Source: Methylosarcina fibrata AML-C10
GTDB taxonomy: Bacteria > Pseudomonadota > Gammaproteobacteria > Methylococcales > Methylomonadaceae
Reading direction: 5' to 3'
Assembly: GCF_000372865.1 (NCBI RefSeq)
Contig: NZ_KB889965.1
Span: 28,719 to 92,718 of the forward strand
DNA length: 64,000 nt
Shown here: positions 27,553 to 37,444 of the stretch, one piece after another
How the letters are laid out: each line of letters opens with the position of its first letter
Position numbering within the stretch: the stretch's first letter is position 1
Program-made: the position numbers and the translations under genes
Notes under the pieces: generated by a model
Databases searched by the model: none
Told to the model about the DNA's origin: nothing
Seen by the model: the letters and a program-made list of their open reading frames with translations, nothing else

Positions 27553-28986
27553 ATGGATAACTGTGCACAGTCCGTAATAAGAAATGTACCGCCCCAGTCC
27601 CGGGACGAACGGTTCTGGAATCGCTTGCTCAAATCGATCGAGGAAGGCCAGGTGGTGCCTGTCATAGGTTCTCAGTTATTGACTTTCGGCCCGGAGAATG
27701 CGCGTCAGACCTTGCAACGCCGGGTGGCGGAACAGTTGCTCGACATCCGCGACGAAACGCCGGACCGGATCTGTTTGAGTCCGGGCAGGGAGCTCCACGA
27801 CGCCGTTTCCTTCCTGAAAAGCAGAGCCGACGTCAATCTGCAGGATCTTTACGGCGATATTTCGGATGCCCTGGATGCGCTCGTTTCCGATCCCGGTTTT
27901 CAAATGCCGGCGGCGCTTCGGCAAATTGCGGCGATCAGCGATTTCCGCCTGCTGGTCACGTTGAGTCCGGATCCTCTGTTGGCCAAGGCCGTCCGGTCCC
28001 GCTCCGCCGTCAATGAAATCATCCATTCGCCCTATCTTCCGACCAGCGAGGCCGGCGATCTGCCTCAGGACTGGCTCAAGAGAAGCGGAGAAAGCCATCT
28101 GCTTTATCTGTTCGGCAAGGCCAAGTCGACGCCGGTGTTTGCGATTCACGACGAAGACGTCCTCGAGTACGCGCATAATCTGTTTACCCGCGGCAGCAAC
28201 GTGCCCGGCCGGTTTCTGGGCGAATTGCAGCAACGGAATTTATTGCTGATCGGCTGCAATTTTCCCGACTGGCTGAGCCGTTTCTTCATGCGCCTGACCA
28301 ACCAGACGCGCCTGGCCGATAAAAAGACCCGCGCCTGGCTGGTGGAGGACGACCGGCACCAGCCGGGGTTGACCTCGTTTTTCAAAGGATTCAGCCGGGA
28401 GACCGAGTTTCTTTCCGACGTGTCTCCGGAAACGTTCGTCGCGGAATTGCACCGGCGCTGGCTGGCGCGCCGCACGCCGGGAGAAGAAAAGATCGACGAG
28501 GCGGTCAAGGCGCCCGGCCCGACCTTGTTCTTTATCAGCTATTCGCGCGCCACCGATTTGCCGGCCGCGCAAAAACTGTTCGAATCGCTGCGCCAACAAG
28601 GCGTCGGCGAAAATGAAATCTGGTTCGACCGCAACGCGATCGAACCCGGCCAGGATTTTCAGAACAGCATTCTCGACGGCATTCGCGGTTGCCGTTATTT
28701 TTTGCCGCTGATTTCCGCCGCCGCCGACCGCTTCGATGAAAAATTCTTTCGCCGCGAATGGAAGCAGGCAATCGATCGGAGCGGAGCGATCGCGGGGCGC
28801 GATTTCGTCGTGCCCCTGATCGTCGACGCCGACTACGATCCTCTGGCCTATAAACGGGTGCCGCGCGACTGGACCGAGCACATCGATTTCGGCCATGCGC
28901 CGGCCGGGGTGCCCGATCCAAGAACGCGCAACCGTTTGAACAAGCTGATTCGCGACGAGCGCAGGGGAGCGGCCGATAGTGTTTGA
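27553..28986 (+). CDS. SIR2-like / TIR fusion protein
   Basis: 477 residues from ATG 27553 with GGAGAG upstream. Residues about 28-300: SIR2-like fold (GQVVPVIGSQLL near 33, LLVTLSPDPLL near 133, NLLLIGCNFPDWLSRF near 229). The usual histidine before G (HG) is replaced by LYLFGK, so deacetylase/NADase activity of this half is doubtful. Residues about 323-440: TIR domain (TLFFISYSRATD, IWFDRNAIEPGQDF, CRYFLPLIS, and candidate catalytic Glu402 in FFRREWKQA). TIR domains with this Glu often cleave NAD+. It overlaps the next gene by 8 bases, so the two are translationally coupled. Confidence 0.8.
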   Translation: MDNCAQSVIRNVPPQSRDERFWNRLLKSIEEGQVVPVIGSQLLTFGPENARQTLQRRVAEQLLDIRDETPDRICLSPGRELHDAVSFLKSRADVNLQDLYGDISDALDALVSDPGFQMPAALRQIAAISDFRLLVTLSPDPLLAKAVRSRSAVNEIIHSPYLPTSEAGDLPQDWLKRSGESHLLYLFGKAKSTPVFAIHDEDVLEYAHNLFTRGSNVPGRFLGELQQRNLLLIGCNFPDWLSRFFMRLTNQTRLADKKTRAWLVEDDRHQPGLTSFFKGFSRETEFLSDVSPETFVAELHRRWLARRTPGEEKIDEAVKAPGPTLFFISYSRATDLPAAQKLFESLRQQGVGENEIWFDRNAIEPGQDFQNSILDGIRGCRYFLPLISAAADRFDEKFFRREWKQAIDRSGAIAGRDFVVPLIVDADYDPLAYKRVPRDWTEHIDFGHAPAGVPDPRTRNRLNKLIRDERRGAADSV

Positions 28987-30703
28987 GGAGCGGCGGAAAG
29001 TTCTGAGGGAGCCTTATATTGCGTTGGACAAGCAAAATCCCTGGCCGGGCCTCGCGCCCTACGATGAAAACGGGCAGAATTATTTTAAAGGCCGGGATGA
29101 GGATGTGGAGGAGTTGCTTCGCCTGGTGCGGATGGCGCCGTTGACGGTGCTTTACGGCAAATCCGGGCTCGGCAAAAGTTCGCTGCTCAAGGCGGGGCTG
29201 TTTCCGAAACTGAGACAGGATCATTATTTGCCGGTGTACGTTCGCCTGGATTGCAGTTCGCAGGGTTCGAAAACTCCGATGGCGCAGGTCTTTGAATTGC
29301 TGCTGGCCGAGTTGGCGGCGCAACAGGCCGATTTTCCCGAGCCGCAGCCGGGCGAGACCGTCTGGCATTATCTGCACCGGCGCGATCTGGAGCTGTGGAG
29401 CGGCGACAACCGTCTGCTGACGCCGGTGCTGGTGTTCGATCAGTTCGAGGAAGTGTTCTCTCACAACCGTCTCGATCCGGCCAGGCTCAGGCAGACCTGC
29501 CATGAACTGGCTGACCTGGCCGAAAACCGGATTCCGGCGGCGGTCGGTTCCTGTCCGGAAGGTCGTCGGGCCGCGGCGCAACTGGACGTGTTCGCGCAGC
29601 GGTACCGGATCGTTCTTTCGTTCCGGGAAGATTTTTTGCCCGAAATCAAAAACTGGGAAAGAGAGGTTCCTTCCCTGTTGAAACACTGGCGGCAGCTTAA
29701 ACCGATGACCAGGAAGCAGGCGGTCGAAGCGGTGTCCGGCTCGGGAGGCGCAGTATTGGCGTCCGGCGTGGCGGAGGCCATCGTCGACTTCGTCGGCAAC
29801 CTCGACGAAGCCCGCAGCGAAGGCGACCATACCATCGAACCGGTGCTGCTGAGCCTTTGTTGTTATCAGCTCAATCTGCGCCGTCTGCAACGCCGGGCGG
29901 ACGTCATCGATGCCGAATTGCTAGGGCACGTCGGCCAGAATATTTTGCAGGAATTTTATGAAAATGCGCTCGCCCGAATGCCGGCTTCGGTCCGGTTGTT
30001 TATCGAGACCCAGTTGATTCTAGGAGACCGCTACCGGGCCAGCTATCCGGTCAGGCTGGCGATCGAAAATCAATTCATCAACGAGGCGCAACTGGCCGAG
30101 CTGACCGGCCGGCAGCGATTGCTCCGGATCGATCATCAATTGGGCAGCGACCGGATCGAGCTGATTCACGACCGCGTCGTGAGCGTCGTGCGCAAATCGC
30201 GCGACCGGCGCAAGAAACTCTCGGAAATCAGAAAAATATGGGCTGTTGCCGCGGTCGTCATGATCGTGGCGGGTTCCGGTATGAGCGGACTGACTTTCTG
30301 GCAGCGCAGTATCGATCAATTGAATCTGGCCAAGGCTCAGGCCGATCTGATCGAATCGAAGCGGGCGCTGGCGGCGGAAGCGGCCGGAAGTCGCGGCCCC
30401 GGCATCGTGTATATGCAGGTCAGAAGCCGGGAGCAATTGCCGGAAAGCAAGGCCATCCGGCAGGTCTTGATCGATCAGGGCTTCAGGGTGCCGGAAATCG
30501 AGTCGCTGACCACGGGACCTTCGGCCACTGAGGTGCGCTATTTTGACGACCAAGCCGCCGAGAGTGCGGTCAAGATCGCCGATCTGATCAAAAGCGCCGG
30601 AGTCAGGGACGTGTCGGCGAAATTGATTCCGGATTACCACCATGCCGACCGGCGCAAACAAATTTTTGAAATATGGTTTGCTCCCGACGCCTTTTCGAGC
30701 TGA
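28979..30703 (+). CDS. nSTAND family NTPase with membrane helix and C-terminal SPOR/LytR_C-like tail
   Basis: 574 residues from GTG 28979. The start block PWPGLAPYDENGQNYFKGRD with Walker A LYGKSGLGKSS (residues 58-68) and Walker B VLVFDQFEEVF (150-160) is the signature of nSTAND1-type NTPases. Arg-finger and winged-helix-like region follow. A single membrane helix lies near 420-440 (WAVAAVVMIVAGSGMSGLTFW). The last 110 residues (VYMQVRSREQLPESKAIRQV, then EVRYFDDQAAES) look like a small alpha/beta periplasmic domain of SPOR/LytR_C type. There are no WD40 or TPR repeats, so the sensor may be the extracytoplasmic tail. Confidence 0.8.
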   Translation: MFEERRKVLREPYIALDKQNPWPGLAPYDENGQNYFKGRDEDVEELLRLVRMAPLTVLYGKSGLGKSSLLKAGLFPKLRQDHYLPVYVRLDCSSQGSKTPMAQVFELLLAELAAQQADFPEPQPGETVWHYLHRRDLELWSGDNRLLTPVLVFDQFEEVFSHNRLDPARLRQTCHELADLAENRIPAAVGSCPEGRRAAAQLDVFAQRYRIVLSFREDFLPEIKNWEREVPSLLKHWRQLKPMTRKQAVEAVSGSGGAVLASGVAEAIVDFVGNLDEARSEGDHTIEPVLLSLCCYQLNLRRLQRRADVIDAELLGHVGQNILQEFYENALARMPASVRLFIETQLILGDRYRASYPVRLAIENQFINEAQLAELTGRQRLLRIDHQLGSDRIELIHDRVVSVVRKSRDRRKKLSEIRKIWAVAAVVMIVAGSGMSGLTFWQRSIDQLNLAKAQADLIESKRALAAEAAGSRGPGIVYMQVRSREQLPESKAIRQVLIDQGFRVPEIESLTTGPSATEVRYFDDQAAESAVKIADLIKSAGVRDVSAKLIPDYHHADRRKQIFEIWFAPDAFSS

Positions 30704-30772
30704 CTCGGGGAAAAGGCGCGCTTTGTCGATAAGGTAGCGGGAAACGGCCTCCGGTAAACCGGCCGCCGGATT

Positions 30773-31618
30773 TCAGGCCTTCGGCAACAGCTCCCATACC
30801 GGGACGATGCCGTCCGGCAAAGCTTCCAGCCTGCCCAGTTCGACCCATTGATTGGCCGGGTTGTGGAAGTCTGAGCCGGTCGAACCGGCCAGTTCGAAGC
30901 GCCGGGCATAATCGCCGACCCGTTTGATTTCCTCGTCGGTGCTTCGGCCGGTGACGACCTCAATGGCCTGGCCTCCGAATGCCTTGAATTCGGCGAGCAG
31001 CCTTCTCATCCAACTGGCGGTCAGGTCGTAACGCGTGGGGTGGGCCAGCACGGCGACGCCGCCGGACTGTCTGAGCCAGCCGACGCCGATTTCCAGTTCG
31101 ACCCACGGGGTCGGCACATAGGCCGGTTTGCCTTTGGCTAGGTACCGGTCGAAGGCTTCCTGCAGGGTGCCGACGTGGCCTTGCGACAACAGAAAATCGG
31201 CAAAATGGGTGCGCGTGATCATCCCTTCGCCGGCGGCTTTCCGGACCGCTTCCAGAGCCCCCGGGATGCGTTTTTTCTCCAGTTTCAGGGCGATCTGTTC
31301 GGCTCGCTCGAGACGCGTGTTCTGTAGATTGTGAACCGCTTCGGCCAGAGGCGGATAAGCCGGGTCGACGTTCAGGCCGACGACGTGCAGGCATTTACCC
31401 TGCCACGTGGTCGAAAGCTCGATGCCGTCGATGAAGCGGATGCCCGCTTCGGCCGCGGCGGCTCTGGCTTCGGCAAGTCCTGCGGTGGTGTCGTGATCGG
31501 TCAGGGCCAGCGCGGTGACGCCTTGCAGACGGGCTCTTTGCACCAGTTCGGCAGGCGACAGGGCCCCGTCGGATGCGGTGGAGTGGCAGTGGAGATCATA
31601 GAGTTCGGTGGCGGTCAT
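30773..31618 (-). CDS. rnm: PHP-domain phosphoesterase (RNase AM / YciV family)
   Basis: 281 residues. The PHP metal-binding motifs are DLHCHSTASDG at the N-terminus, LALTDHDTTAG, GIELSTTW, and GSDFHNPAN near the C-terminus. The family trims 5' ends of rRNA and hydrolyses 3',5'-nucleotide bisphosphates. It lies 65 bases after an ABC exporter gene on the same strand and converges on the nSTAND gene. Confidence 0.85.
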   Translation of the reverse strand: MTATELYDLHCHSTASDGALSPAELVQRARLQGVTALALTDHDTTAGLAEARAAAAEAGIRFIDGIELSTTWQGKCLHVVGLNVDPAYPPLAEAVHNLQNTRLERAEQIALKLEKKRIPGALEAVRKAAGEGMITRTHFADFLLSQGHVGTLQEAFDRYLAKGKPAYVPTPWVELEIGVGWLRQSGGVAVLAHPTRYDLTASWMRRLLAEFKAFGGQAIEVVTGRSTDEEIKRVGDYARRFELAGSTGSDFHNPANQWVELGRLEALPDGIVPVWELLPKA

Positions 31619-31683
31619 AATAAAAATTATTGGATTGCAAAGGACAGGAAATCTCTTTCAATGGCCGTGTCCCTGTTCCGGAT

Positions 31684-33492
31684 TCATTGGTATTCGCCGT
31701 ACAATTTAGCATATAGGCCGTTTTGAGCGATTAAAGTTTCGTGTTGTCCCTGTTCGCAAATCCTGCCGCCTTCGAAGACGTAGACATGATCGGCCTGTTT
31801 GACCGCGCTGAGCCGATGCGCGATGATCAGCGTCGTGCGTCCCTGCAGAAAACCGCCCAGGGCGAGATGCAGCTTGTGTTCGGTTTCGCTGTCGAGCGCC
31901 GAGGTCGCCTCGTCGAGAATGACCACTTTCGGGTCGGCGACGATCATCCGGGCGATCGCCATGCGTTGCCGCTGGCCGCCGGAAAGCCGCATGCCGTGAC
32001 GGCCCACGACCGTGTCCAGGCCTTTGTCGAGATCCCTGACGATGCGGTCCATCTGTGCGATGGCCAGCGCTTCCCACAATTGCTCGTCGGTGGCGTCCCG
32101 ACCGAGGGTCAGATTGGCGCGGATGGTGTCGTTGAACAGAATCGGATGCTGCAGCACGGTGACGACGTTCTCCCGAACGACTTCGAGTCCGATTCTTTCA
32201 ATGGCGACCTCGTCGAAATAAATTTTGCCGGCGGTCGGCGGGTACAGGCCGATCAGGGTTTGTATCAGAGTCGACTTGCCGCCCCCGCTGGCGCCCACCA
32301 GCGCCACTTTTTCCCCGGCATTGATTTTTAACTGAATGCCGTTCAGGACGCTTTCCTCTCCGTAGCTGAAATGCAGATCCTCTATCCGGATCGATACCGT
32401 TTTTTTGTCGAGGAACGGATTTTCCAGATGCGGATAGTGAGGCTCCTGTTTCAGCACGCGCAGCTTGTTGATGCGTGCCAGCGCCGCTTTGGCCGCGTAA
32501 AAAGCGTACTGGATGTTGAGCACTTCCTGGACCGGCCCCATCATGAACCACAGATAGCCGAATACCGCGAGCATCTGGCCTATACTGAGATCGGAATAAA
32601 ACACCATCAGCATCGCCAGCGCCCGGAAGATATCGAATCCGAATAAAAAAATCAGAAAACTGAGACGGGTGGCGGCATCGCTTTTCCAGGCGTAAGCCGA
32701 CGAATAATCCTTGACGTACCTTGCCGATTCGATCAATTGCCGGCAATAATGTTTTTCGCGGTTGCTGGCGCGAATCTGGTGGATCGCTTCAAGCGTTTCG
32801 GTCAGGGCTTCCTGGAACACCTGATAAGCCGAATTTTCTTTGTTTTTCAAATCTTTGACGCGAGATCCGGCGACCCGGGTGAAATAAATGACGACCGGGT
32901 TCAGCAGCAGAATAAACAAGCCCAGTTGCCAGTGCATCCAGAGTAAAATGACGGCCGTGCCGACGATGGTCAGGCTGGCCACCAGCAGTTTGCTGACGGT
33001 ATTGCCGATAAAATTGTCGATCGTATCCAGATCGGTCACCAGATGCGTGACGATGGCTCCGGTGCCCAGGCTTTCGTATTCGGACATCGAAATGGTTTGC
33101 AGGTGTCCGATCAGGCTTTTGCGGATGCGGAAGATGATGTCCTTGGCAATGCACGAAAAATGCCGGGCCTGGATGATGTTGAAAAGAATCGCGATCAGCC
33201 GCAGCAGCAAACTGGCCAGCAGGACCACGGTAATGTAGAGGATCGGCCCGTGCCAGTGGTCGGGAAACCAGGGATTGATGAAACGGATGACGATGCCGGG
33301 CTTTTTCAGCAGGACTTCGTCTACCAGGAGCGGCATCAGCAGGGGTACCGGAACGCTGACGACGGTCGCAAGAACGGCGATAAAATGAGAGTATATCAGT
33401 ACTTTTTTATGCTCTAAGGCGATTTTATAAAAAGTATTCCAGTTGTAAGCAGAGAGGGACGGTTGGGAAGAACGCTGGGCTGGCACGGACAT
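31684..33492 (-). CDS. ABC exporter, fused permease-ATPase (MsbA-like)
   Basis: 602 residues. Six membrane helices in the first 330 residues, followed by an ATPase domain: Walker A GASGGGKST near 395, signature LSGGQRQRMAIARMI near 500, Walker B VVILDEATSALD, and the switch HRLSAV. Typical half-transporter of the type I exporter family that works as a homodimer. The substrate is not evident; it has no C39 peptidase or substrate-specific features. Confidence 0.85.
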   Translation of the reverse strand: MSVPAQRSSQPSLSAYNWNTFYKIALEHKKVLIYSHFIAVLATVVSVPVPLLMPLLVDEVLLKKPGIVIRFINPWFPDHWHGPILYITVVLLASLLLRLIAILFNIIQARHFSCIAKDIIFRIRKSLIGHLQTISMSEYESLGTGAIVTHLVTDLDTIDNFIGNTVSKLLVASLTIVGTAVILLWMHWQLGLFILLLNPVVIYFTRVAGSRVKDLKNKENSAYQVFQEALTETLEAIHQIRASNREKHYCRQLIESARYVKDYSSAYAWKSDAATRLSFLIFLFGFDIFRALAMLMVFYSDLSIGQMLAVFGYLWFMMGPVQEVLNIQYAFYAAKAALARINKLRVLKQEPHYPHLENPFLDKKTVSIRIEDLHFSYGEESVLNGIQLKINAGEKVALVGASGGGKSTLIQTLIGLYPPTAGKIYFDEVAIERIGLEVVRENVVTVLQHPILFNDTIRANLTLGRDATDEQLWEALAIAQMDRIVRDLDKGLDTVVGRHGMRLSGGQRQRMAIARMIVADPKVVILDEATSALDSETEHKLHLALGGFLQGRTTLIIAHRLSAVKQADHVYVFEGGRICEQGQHETLIAQNGLYAKLYGEYQ

Positions 33493-33639
33493 ACGAAAAA
33501 ATGGTTACAAGGCATCAATTATAACTTCGAGCCTTGTCTTTAGAAATAGTTTACCGAGTCCGGCGCGCCGGCTCGGCGGAGGAGCGATGCGGCAATTCGA
33601 CGATTTTATTATCTGCAACCGGAGCAGGCCTGAAACGTC

Positions 33640-35550
33640 ATGAGAAACTTTGTGCTTGGCGTCGTCTTGACGTGTTTTCCGGTCTTCGTGCCCGCGGCCG
33701 TTTCCGCACCGGTTCAGGAACGGCAAAGGCAGGATTTCCTGCTGGCCGAGAAAATGATCTCTTCGGGCGACGACCCGAATTTTTTCAGACTGAGCGCCGG
33801 TTTAACCGATTATCCCTTGTATCCTTATCTGCAATACCAGTGGTTAAAGGAGCATTTGGCGCACACCGGAAAAATCCTGGACTTTTTACAGACCTATCGG
33901 GAAACCCGCTATGCCGATTTGCTGAGGTCCCGGTGGCTGGTTTATCTGGCCGATCATCAGCGCTGGCAAGAGTTTGTTCAATATTTTAGCGCCGATGGCG
34001 ACCTGGCTCTCGAATGCCGATGGCATTGGGCCAATTACAATCTCGGCCATCGGGATCAGGCTCTGGCGGAAGCCAGACGGCTATGGAGCCTGGGAGCTTC
34101 CCAGCCGCCGGCCTGCGAACCGCTGTTTTCGCTGCTGGTGGTTTCTTCGCAGTTGACTCCCGATCTGATCTGGCAGCGTTTCGAACTGGCGCTTACCGCA
34201 GACCGCGTGCCTCTGGCCGATTATTTACGGCGCTTGCTGGACGGCAACGAACGGCAACTGGCCGACGTCTGGATGCGGATACATCAGCAGCCGAAACTCA
34301 TTCAGAAAAATCCGTTTCCGGACGAAAACGATCCGCGGCTTGGACGGCTCTTTGCCCATGCCGTCGAGCGGCTGGCCAGGACCGATCTCGATCTGGCGGT
34401 CGGCATCTGGGATGCGAATAAACAGCATCCCTTGCTCGATAGCCGGACGGTTCAACGAATCGAACGCAATCTGGCTCTGGCGCTGGCGTACAACCATAAG
34501 CCGGATGCCTATCGGCGGCTGAATCAATTGCCGGACTCCGACAAGGAGGTCAGGGAATGGAAGGTGAGGGCGGCCTTGCTCGAGCAGGATTGGCGGCGTA
34601 TTAACGAAGCCCTGTCCGGCCTGGCTCCAGAAGAGCTCAAGGAAACTCGGTGGCAGTATTGGCAGGCGAGGTCGCTGGCCGCCAAAGGGGAGCGGGCCGA
34701 TGCCGACAATCTCTATCTCAAGCTGGCGGAGGACCGGAGTTTTTACGGTTTTCTGGCGGCGGACGCCGCGGCCAGACCTTATAGTTTGTCCGATAAACCG
34801 GTCTCTCCGGCGGCCAATGACATCGAGGCGCTGGCGGCGGCAACCGCTTTCCGGGCAGCCTATGAGCTGAGGTATCTGAATCGGCCGCTGGAAGCCGAGC
34901 GGCAGTGGTGGCATGCGGTAAAAAAATTGAACAAGGAGCGGCTGACGGCAGCGGCCAAACTGGCCCAGTCCTGGCACTGGGATTCGGTTGCAATAAAGAC
35001 TCTGGCCAAGGCCGACTATTGGGACGATCTGGCGCTTCGTTTCCCTCTCGGTTACATGCCGCAAGTTCAGAACAATGCTTACCGTTATCAGCTCGACCCC
35101 GCCGTGGTGCTGGGCCTGATGCGCCAGGAAAGCATGCTCGACAGCAATGCTCTTTCCCCGGTCGGCGCGCGTGGGCTGATGCAGCTCATGCCGAAAACGG
35201 GCCGGCAGATCGCTCAGGAACTGAAGGAGCGCTGGTCGTCCGAAAACAGCCTGTTCAATCCCGACGTCAACATCAGCTATGGCGCCTATTATTATAAAAG
35301 CTTGCTGAATCGCTATAACGGCCATGCGGCGCTGGCGACCGCCGCCTACAATGCAGGCCCGGCCCGGGTGGCGAAATGGCTGCCCCAGGCCGGCCCGATG
35401 GCGGCGGACGTCTGGATTGAAACCATACCTTATAAGGAAACCCGGAAGTACGTCATCTCGGTCTTGTCCTACGTCATCATTTATCAGCACCGCATGCAGG
35501 AAGATGCGCTAAAAATGAAAGACTTCATGCGGGATATACCGCCGGGCTAA
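33640..35550 (+). CDS. slt: Soluble lytic murein transglycosylase
   Basis: 636 residues with a signal peptide (MRNFVLGVVLTCFPVFVP...AVSA). Superhelical U and L domains cover about 25-470, and the lysozyme-like catalytic domain is C-terminal: LMRQESMLDSNALSPVGARG with catalytic Glu497, then GLMQLMPKT, NVNISYGAYYYKSLL and AYNAGPARVAKW. Cleaves peptidoglycan to 1,6-anhydromuropeptides in the periplasm. Confidence 0.96.
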   Translation: MRNFVLGVVLTCFPVFVPAAVSAPVQERQRQDFLLAEKMISSGDDPNFFRLSAGLTDYPLYPYLQYQWLKEHLAHTGKILDFLQTYRETRYADLLRSRWLVYLADHQRWQEFVQYFSADGDLALECRWHWANYNLGHRDQALAEARRLWSLGASQPPACEPLFSLLVVSSQLTPDLIWQRFELALTADRVPLADYLRRLLDGNERQLADVWMRIHQQPKLIQKNPFPDENDPRLGRLFAHAVERLARTDLDLAVGIWDANKQHPLLDSRTVQRIERNLALALAYNHKPDAYRRLNQLPDSDKEVREWKVRAALLEQDWRRINEALSGLAPEELKETRWQYWQARSLAAKGERADADNLYLKLAEDRSFYGFLAADAAARPYSLSDKPVSPAANDIEALAAATAFRAAYELRYLNRPLEAERQWWHAVKKLNKERLTAAAKLAQSWHWDSVAIKTLAKADYWDDLALRFPLGYMPQVQNNAYRYQLDPAVVLGLMRQESMLDSNALSPVGARGLMQLMPKTGRQIAQELKERWSSENSLFNPDVNISYGAYYYKSLLNRYNGHAALATAAYNAGPARVAKWLPQAGPMAADVWIETIPYKETRKYVISVLSYVIIYQHRMQEDALKMKDFMRDIPPG

Positions 35551-35625
35551 AAATGAGCTGATTTTTTTCAGGCTCTGATAGATAATATAAGCAACAGAAT
35601 GAATTTATTATAAGGTACATAAGTA

Positions 35626-36141
35626 ATGGAGAAACCGCATAGTTTAACGCGCGAAGATTTGTTGAAGTCCGGACGGGGGGAGCTTTACGGACCCAATAAT
35701 GCGCAATTGCCCTTGCCGCCTATGCTGATGATGGATCGTATTACCCTTATTACCGATGAAGGCGGTTTGTACGGTAAGGGCGAGATCATTGCCGAGCTGG
35801 ACATTCATCCCGATCTGTGGTTTTTTGCCTGCCACTTTCAGGGCGATCCGGTCATGCCGGGCTGTCTGGGCCTGGATGCCATGTGGCAGTTGGTCGGGTT
35901 CTTTTTATGCTGGATGGGCGGTCCGGGCAAAGGACGAGCGCTGGGTGTGGGCGAAGTCAAATTTACCGGACAAGTATTGCCGACCTCTAAAAAAGTGATT
36001 TACAGAATTCACATCAAAAGATTGATCATGCGCAAGCTGGTAATGGGAATTGCCGACGCTACCATGGAAGTGGACGGAAAAGTGATCTATGAAGCGACGG
36101 ATCTTAGAGTAGGTCTGTTTACTTCAACAGAAGATTTCTAG
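35626..36141 (+). CDS. fabA: 3-hydroxydecanoyl-ACP dehydratase/isomerase FabA
   Basis: 171 residues, standard length. Catalytic His70 ([13 protein letters not shown]) and Asp84 ([13 protein letters not shown]) are at the canonical positions. It introduces the cis double bond of unsaturated fatty acids at C10. Eleven bases upstream of fabB, the classical gammaproteobacterial fabAB operon. Confidence 0.98.
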   Translation: MEKPHSLTREDLLKSGRGELYGPNNAQLPLPPMLMMDRITLITDEGGLYGKGEIIAELDIHPDLWFFACHFQGDPVMPGCLGLDAMWQLVGFFLCWMGGPGKGRALGVGEVKFTGQVLPTSKKVIYRIHIKRLIMRKLVMGIADATMEVDGKVIYEATDLRVGLFTSTEDF

Positions 36142-36152
36142 GGTTTATAGCA

Positions 36153-37373
36153 ATGAGAAGAGTAGTTGTCACCGGTTTGGGAATCGTTTCCAGCATCGGA
36201 AATAACCGGCATGAAGTAGTCGAGTCGTTAAAACAGGGTCGTTCCGGCATCGTTTTTTCCGAAGTATACAAAGAGTTGGGGTTTCGCAGCCAGATTCACG
36301 GCGCGATCCAGATCGACATGGACCAATTCATCGATCGTAAAATCAAACGATTCATGGGCGATGGAGCTGCGTTCAATTATATTGCCATGCAGCAGGCGAT
36401 CGAGGATTCCGGTCTGGAAGCGTCGGAAGTTTCCAATTTCCGAAGCGGGCTGGTGATGGGGTCCGGCGGGCCTTCCACGTCGAATCTGGTGGATGCGGCC
36501 GATATTTTACGCGAGAAAGGCGTGAAAAAAGTCGGGCCGTACATGGTGACCCGGACTATGTCCAGCACCAACACCGCCTGCCTGGCGACGCCGTTTAAAA
36601 TAAAAGGCGTCAATTATTCGATCAGCTCGGCCTGTGCGACCAGCGCCCATTGCATCGGCCACGCGATGGAACTGATTCAAATGGGCAAACAGGACGTTGT
36701 TTTCGCCGGCGGCGGCGAAGAAGTCCATTGGACGATGTCGGTGTTGTTCGACGGCATGGGCGCCTTGTCTTCCAAATACAACGACACGCCGGCGACGGCG
36801 TCCAGGCCGTATGACGAAACCCGCGACGGTTTCGTCATTTCCGGCGGCGGCGGCGTGCTGGTCATGGAGGAGCTGGAGCACGCCAAAGCCCGCGGCGCCA
36901 AAATCTATGCCGAACTGACCGGCTACGGCGCCACCTCCGACGGTTACGACATGGTGCAGCCGTCGGGCGAAGGCGCGGTGCGCTGCATGCAGCAGGCGAT
37001 GGCGACGGTGAAAGGCAAAGTCGATTACATCAATGCGCACGGCACCAGTACGCCGGTGGGCGATACCAAGGAGCTCGAAGCCGTGCGCGCGGTGTTCGGC
37101 CAGGATCGGATGCCCTGGGTCAGTTCCACCAAATCGCTGACCGGCCATGCTCTGGGCGCCGCCGGTGTAAACGAGGCGATCTATTCCTTGCTGATGATGG
37201 AAGAAAACTTTCTCAGCGCCTCGGCCAACATCACACAGCTCGATCCGGCTGCCGAAGGCATACCGATCGTTCGCGAGCGCCAGGACAATGTCACCCTGAA
37301 CACCATCATGTCGAACAGTTTCGGTTTCGGCGGCACCAACGCCACGCTGGTATTCGAACGTTACCGCGGCTAA
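36153..37373 (+). CDS. fabB: 3-oxoacyl-ACP synthase I FabB
   Basis: 406 residues. Active-site Cys161 in [18 protein letters not shown], with the two catalytic histidines in [11 protein letters not shown] (near 296) and [12 protein letters not shown] (near 331). Elongates the cis-3-decenoyl-ACP made by FabA. Ends at a strong terminator. Confidence 0.98.
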   Translation: MRRVVVTGLGIVSSIGNNRHEVVESLKQGRSGIVFSEVYKELGFRSQIHGAIQIDMDQFIDRKIKRFMGDGAAFNYIAMQQAIEDSGLEASEVSNFRSGLVMGSGGPSTSNLVDAADILREKGVKKVGPYMVTRTMSSTNTACLATPFKIKGVNYSISSACATSAHCIGHAMELIQMGKQDVVFAGGGEEVHWTMSVLFDGMGALSSKYNDTPATASRPYDETRDGFVISGGGGVLVMEELEHAKARGAKIYAELTGYGATSDGYDMVQPSGEGAVRCMQQAMATVKGKVDYINAHGTSTPVGDTKELEAVRAVFGQDRMPWVSSTKSLTGHALGAAGVNEAIYSLLMMEENFLSASANITQLDPAAEGIPIVRERQDNVTLNTIMSNSFGFGGTNATLVFERYRG

Positions 37374-37384
37374 GGCTTCTTTTG

Positions 37385-37413
37385 AACGGGACGGCGAGTT
37401 CGTCCCGTTTTTT
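37385..37413 (+). terminator. Rho-independent terminator of fabAB
   Basis: AACGGGACG (37385-37393), loop GCGAGTT, CGTCCCGTT (37401-37409), then TTTT. A 9-bp perfect stem 12 bases after the fabB stop codon. Confidence 0.92.
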
Positions 37414-37444
37414 ACACCCTTAACAGTTTCATATTTCTTTGATC

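Noticed and set aside
28535..29890. 451-residue minus-strand frame opposite SIR2-TIR and nSTAND
   Set aside because: Spans two convincing plus-strand genes in antisense, with no recognisable motif.
34225..35490. 421-residue minus-strand frame opposite slt
   Set aside because: Antisense shadow; slt carries an intact catalytic domain and signal peptide.
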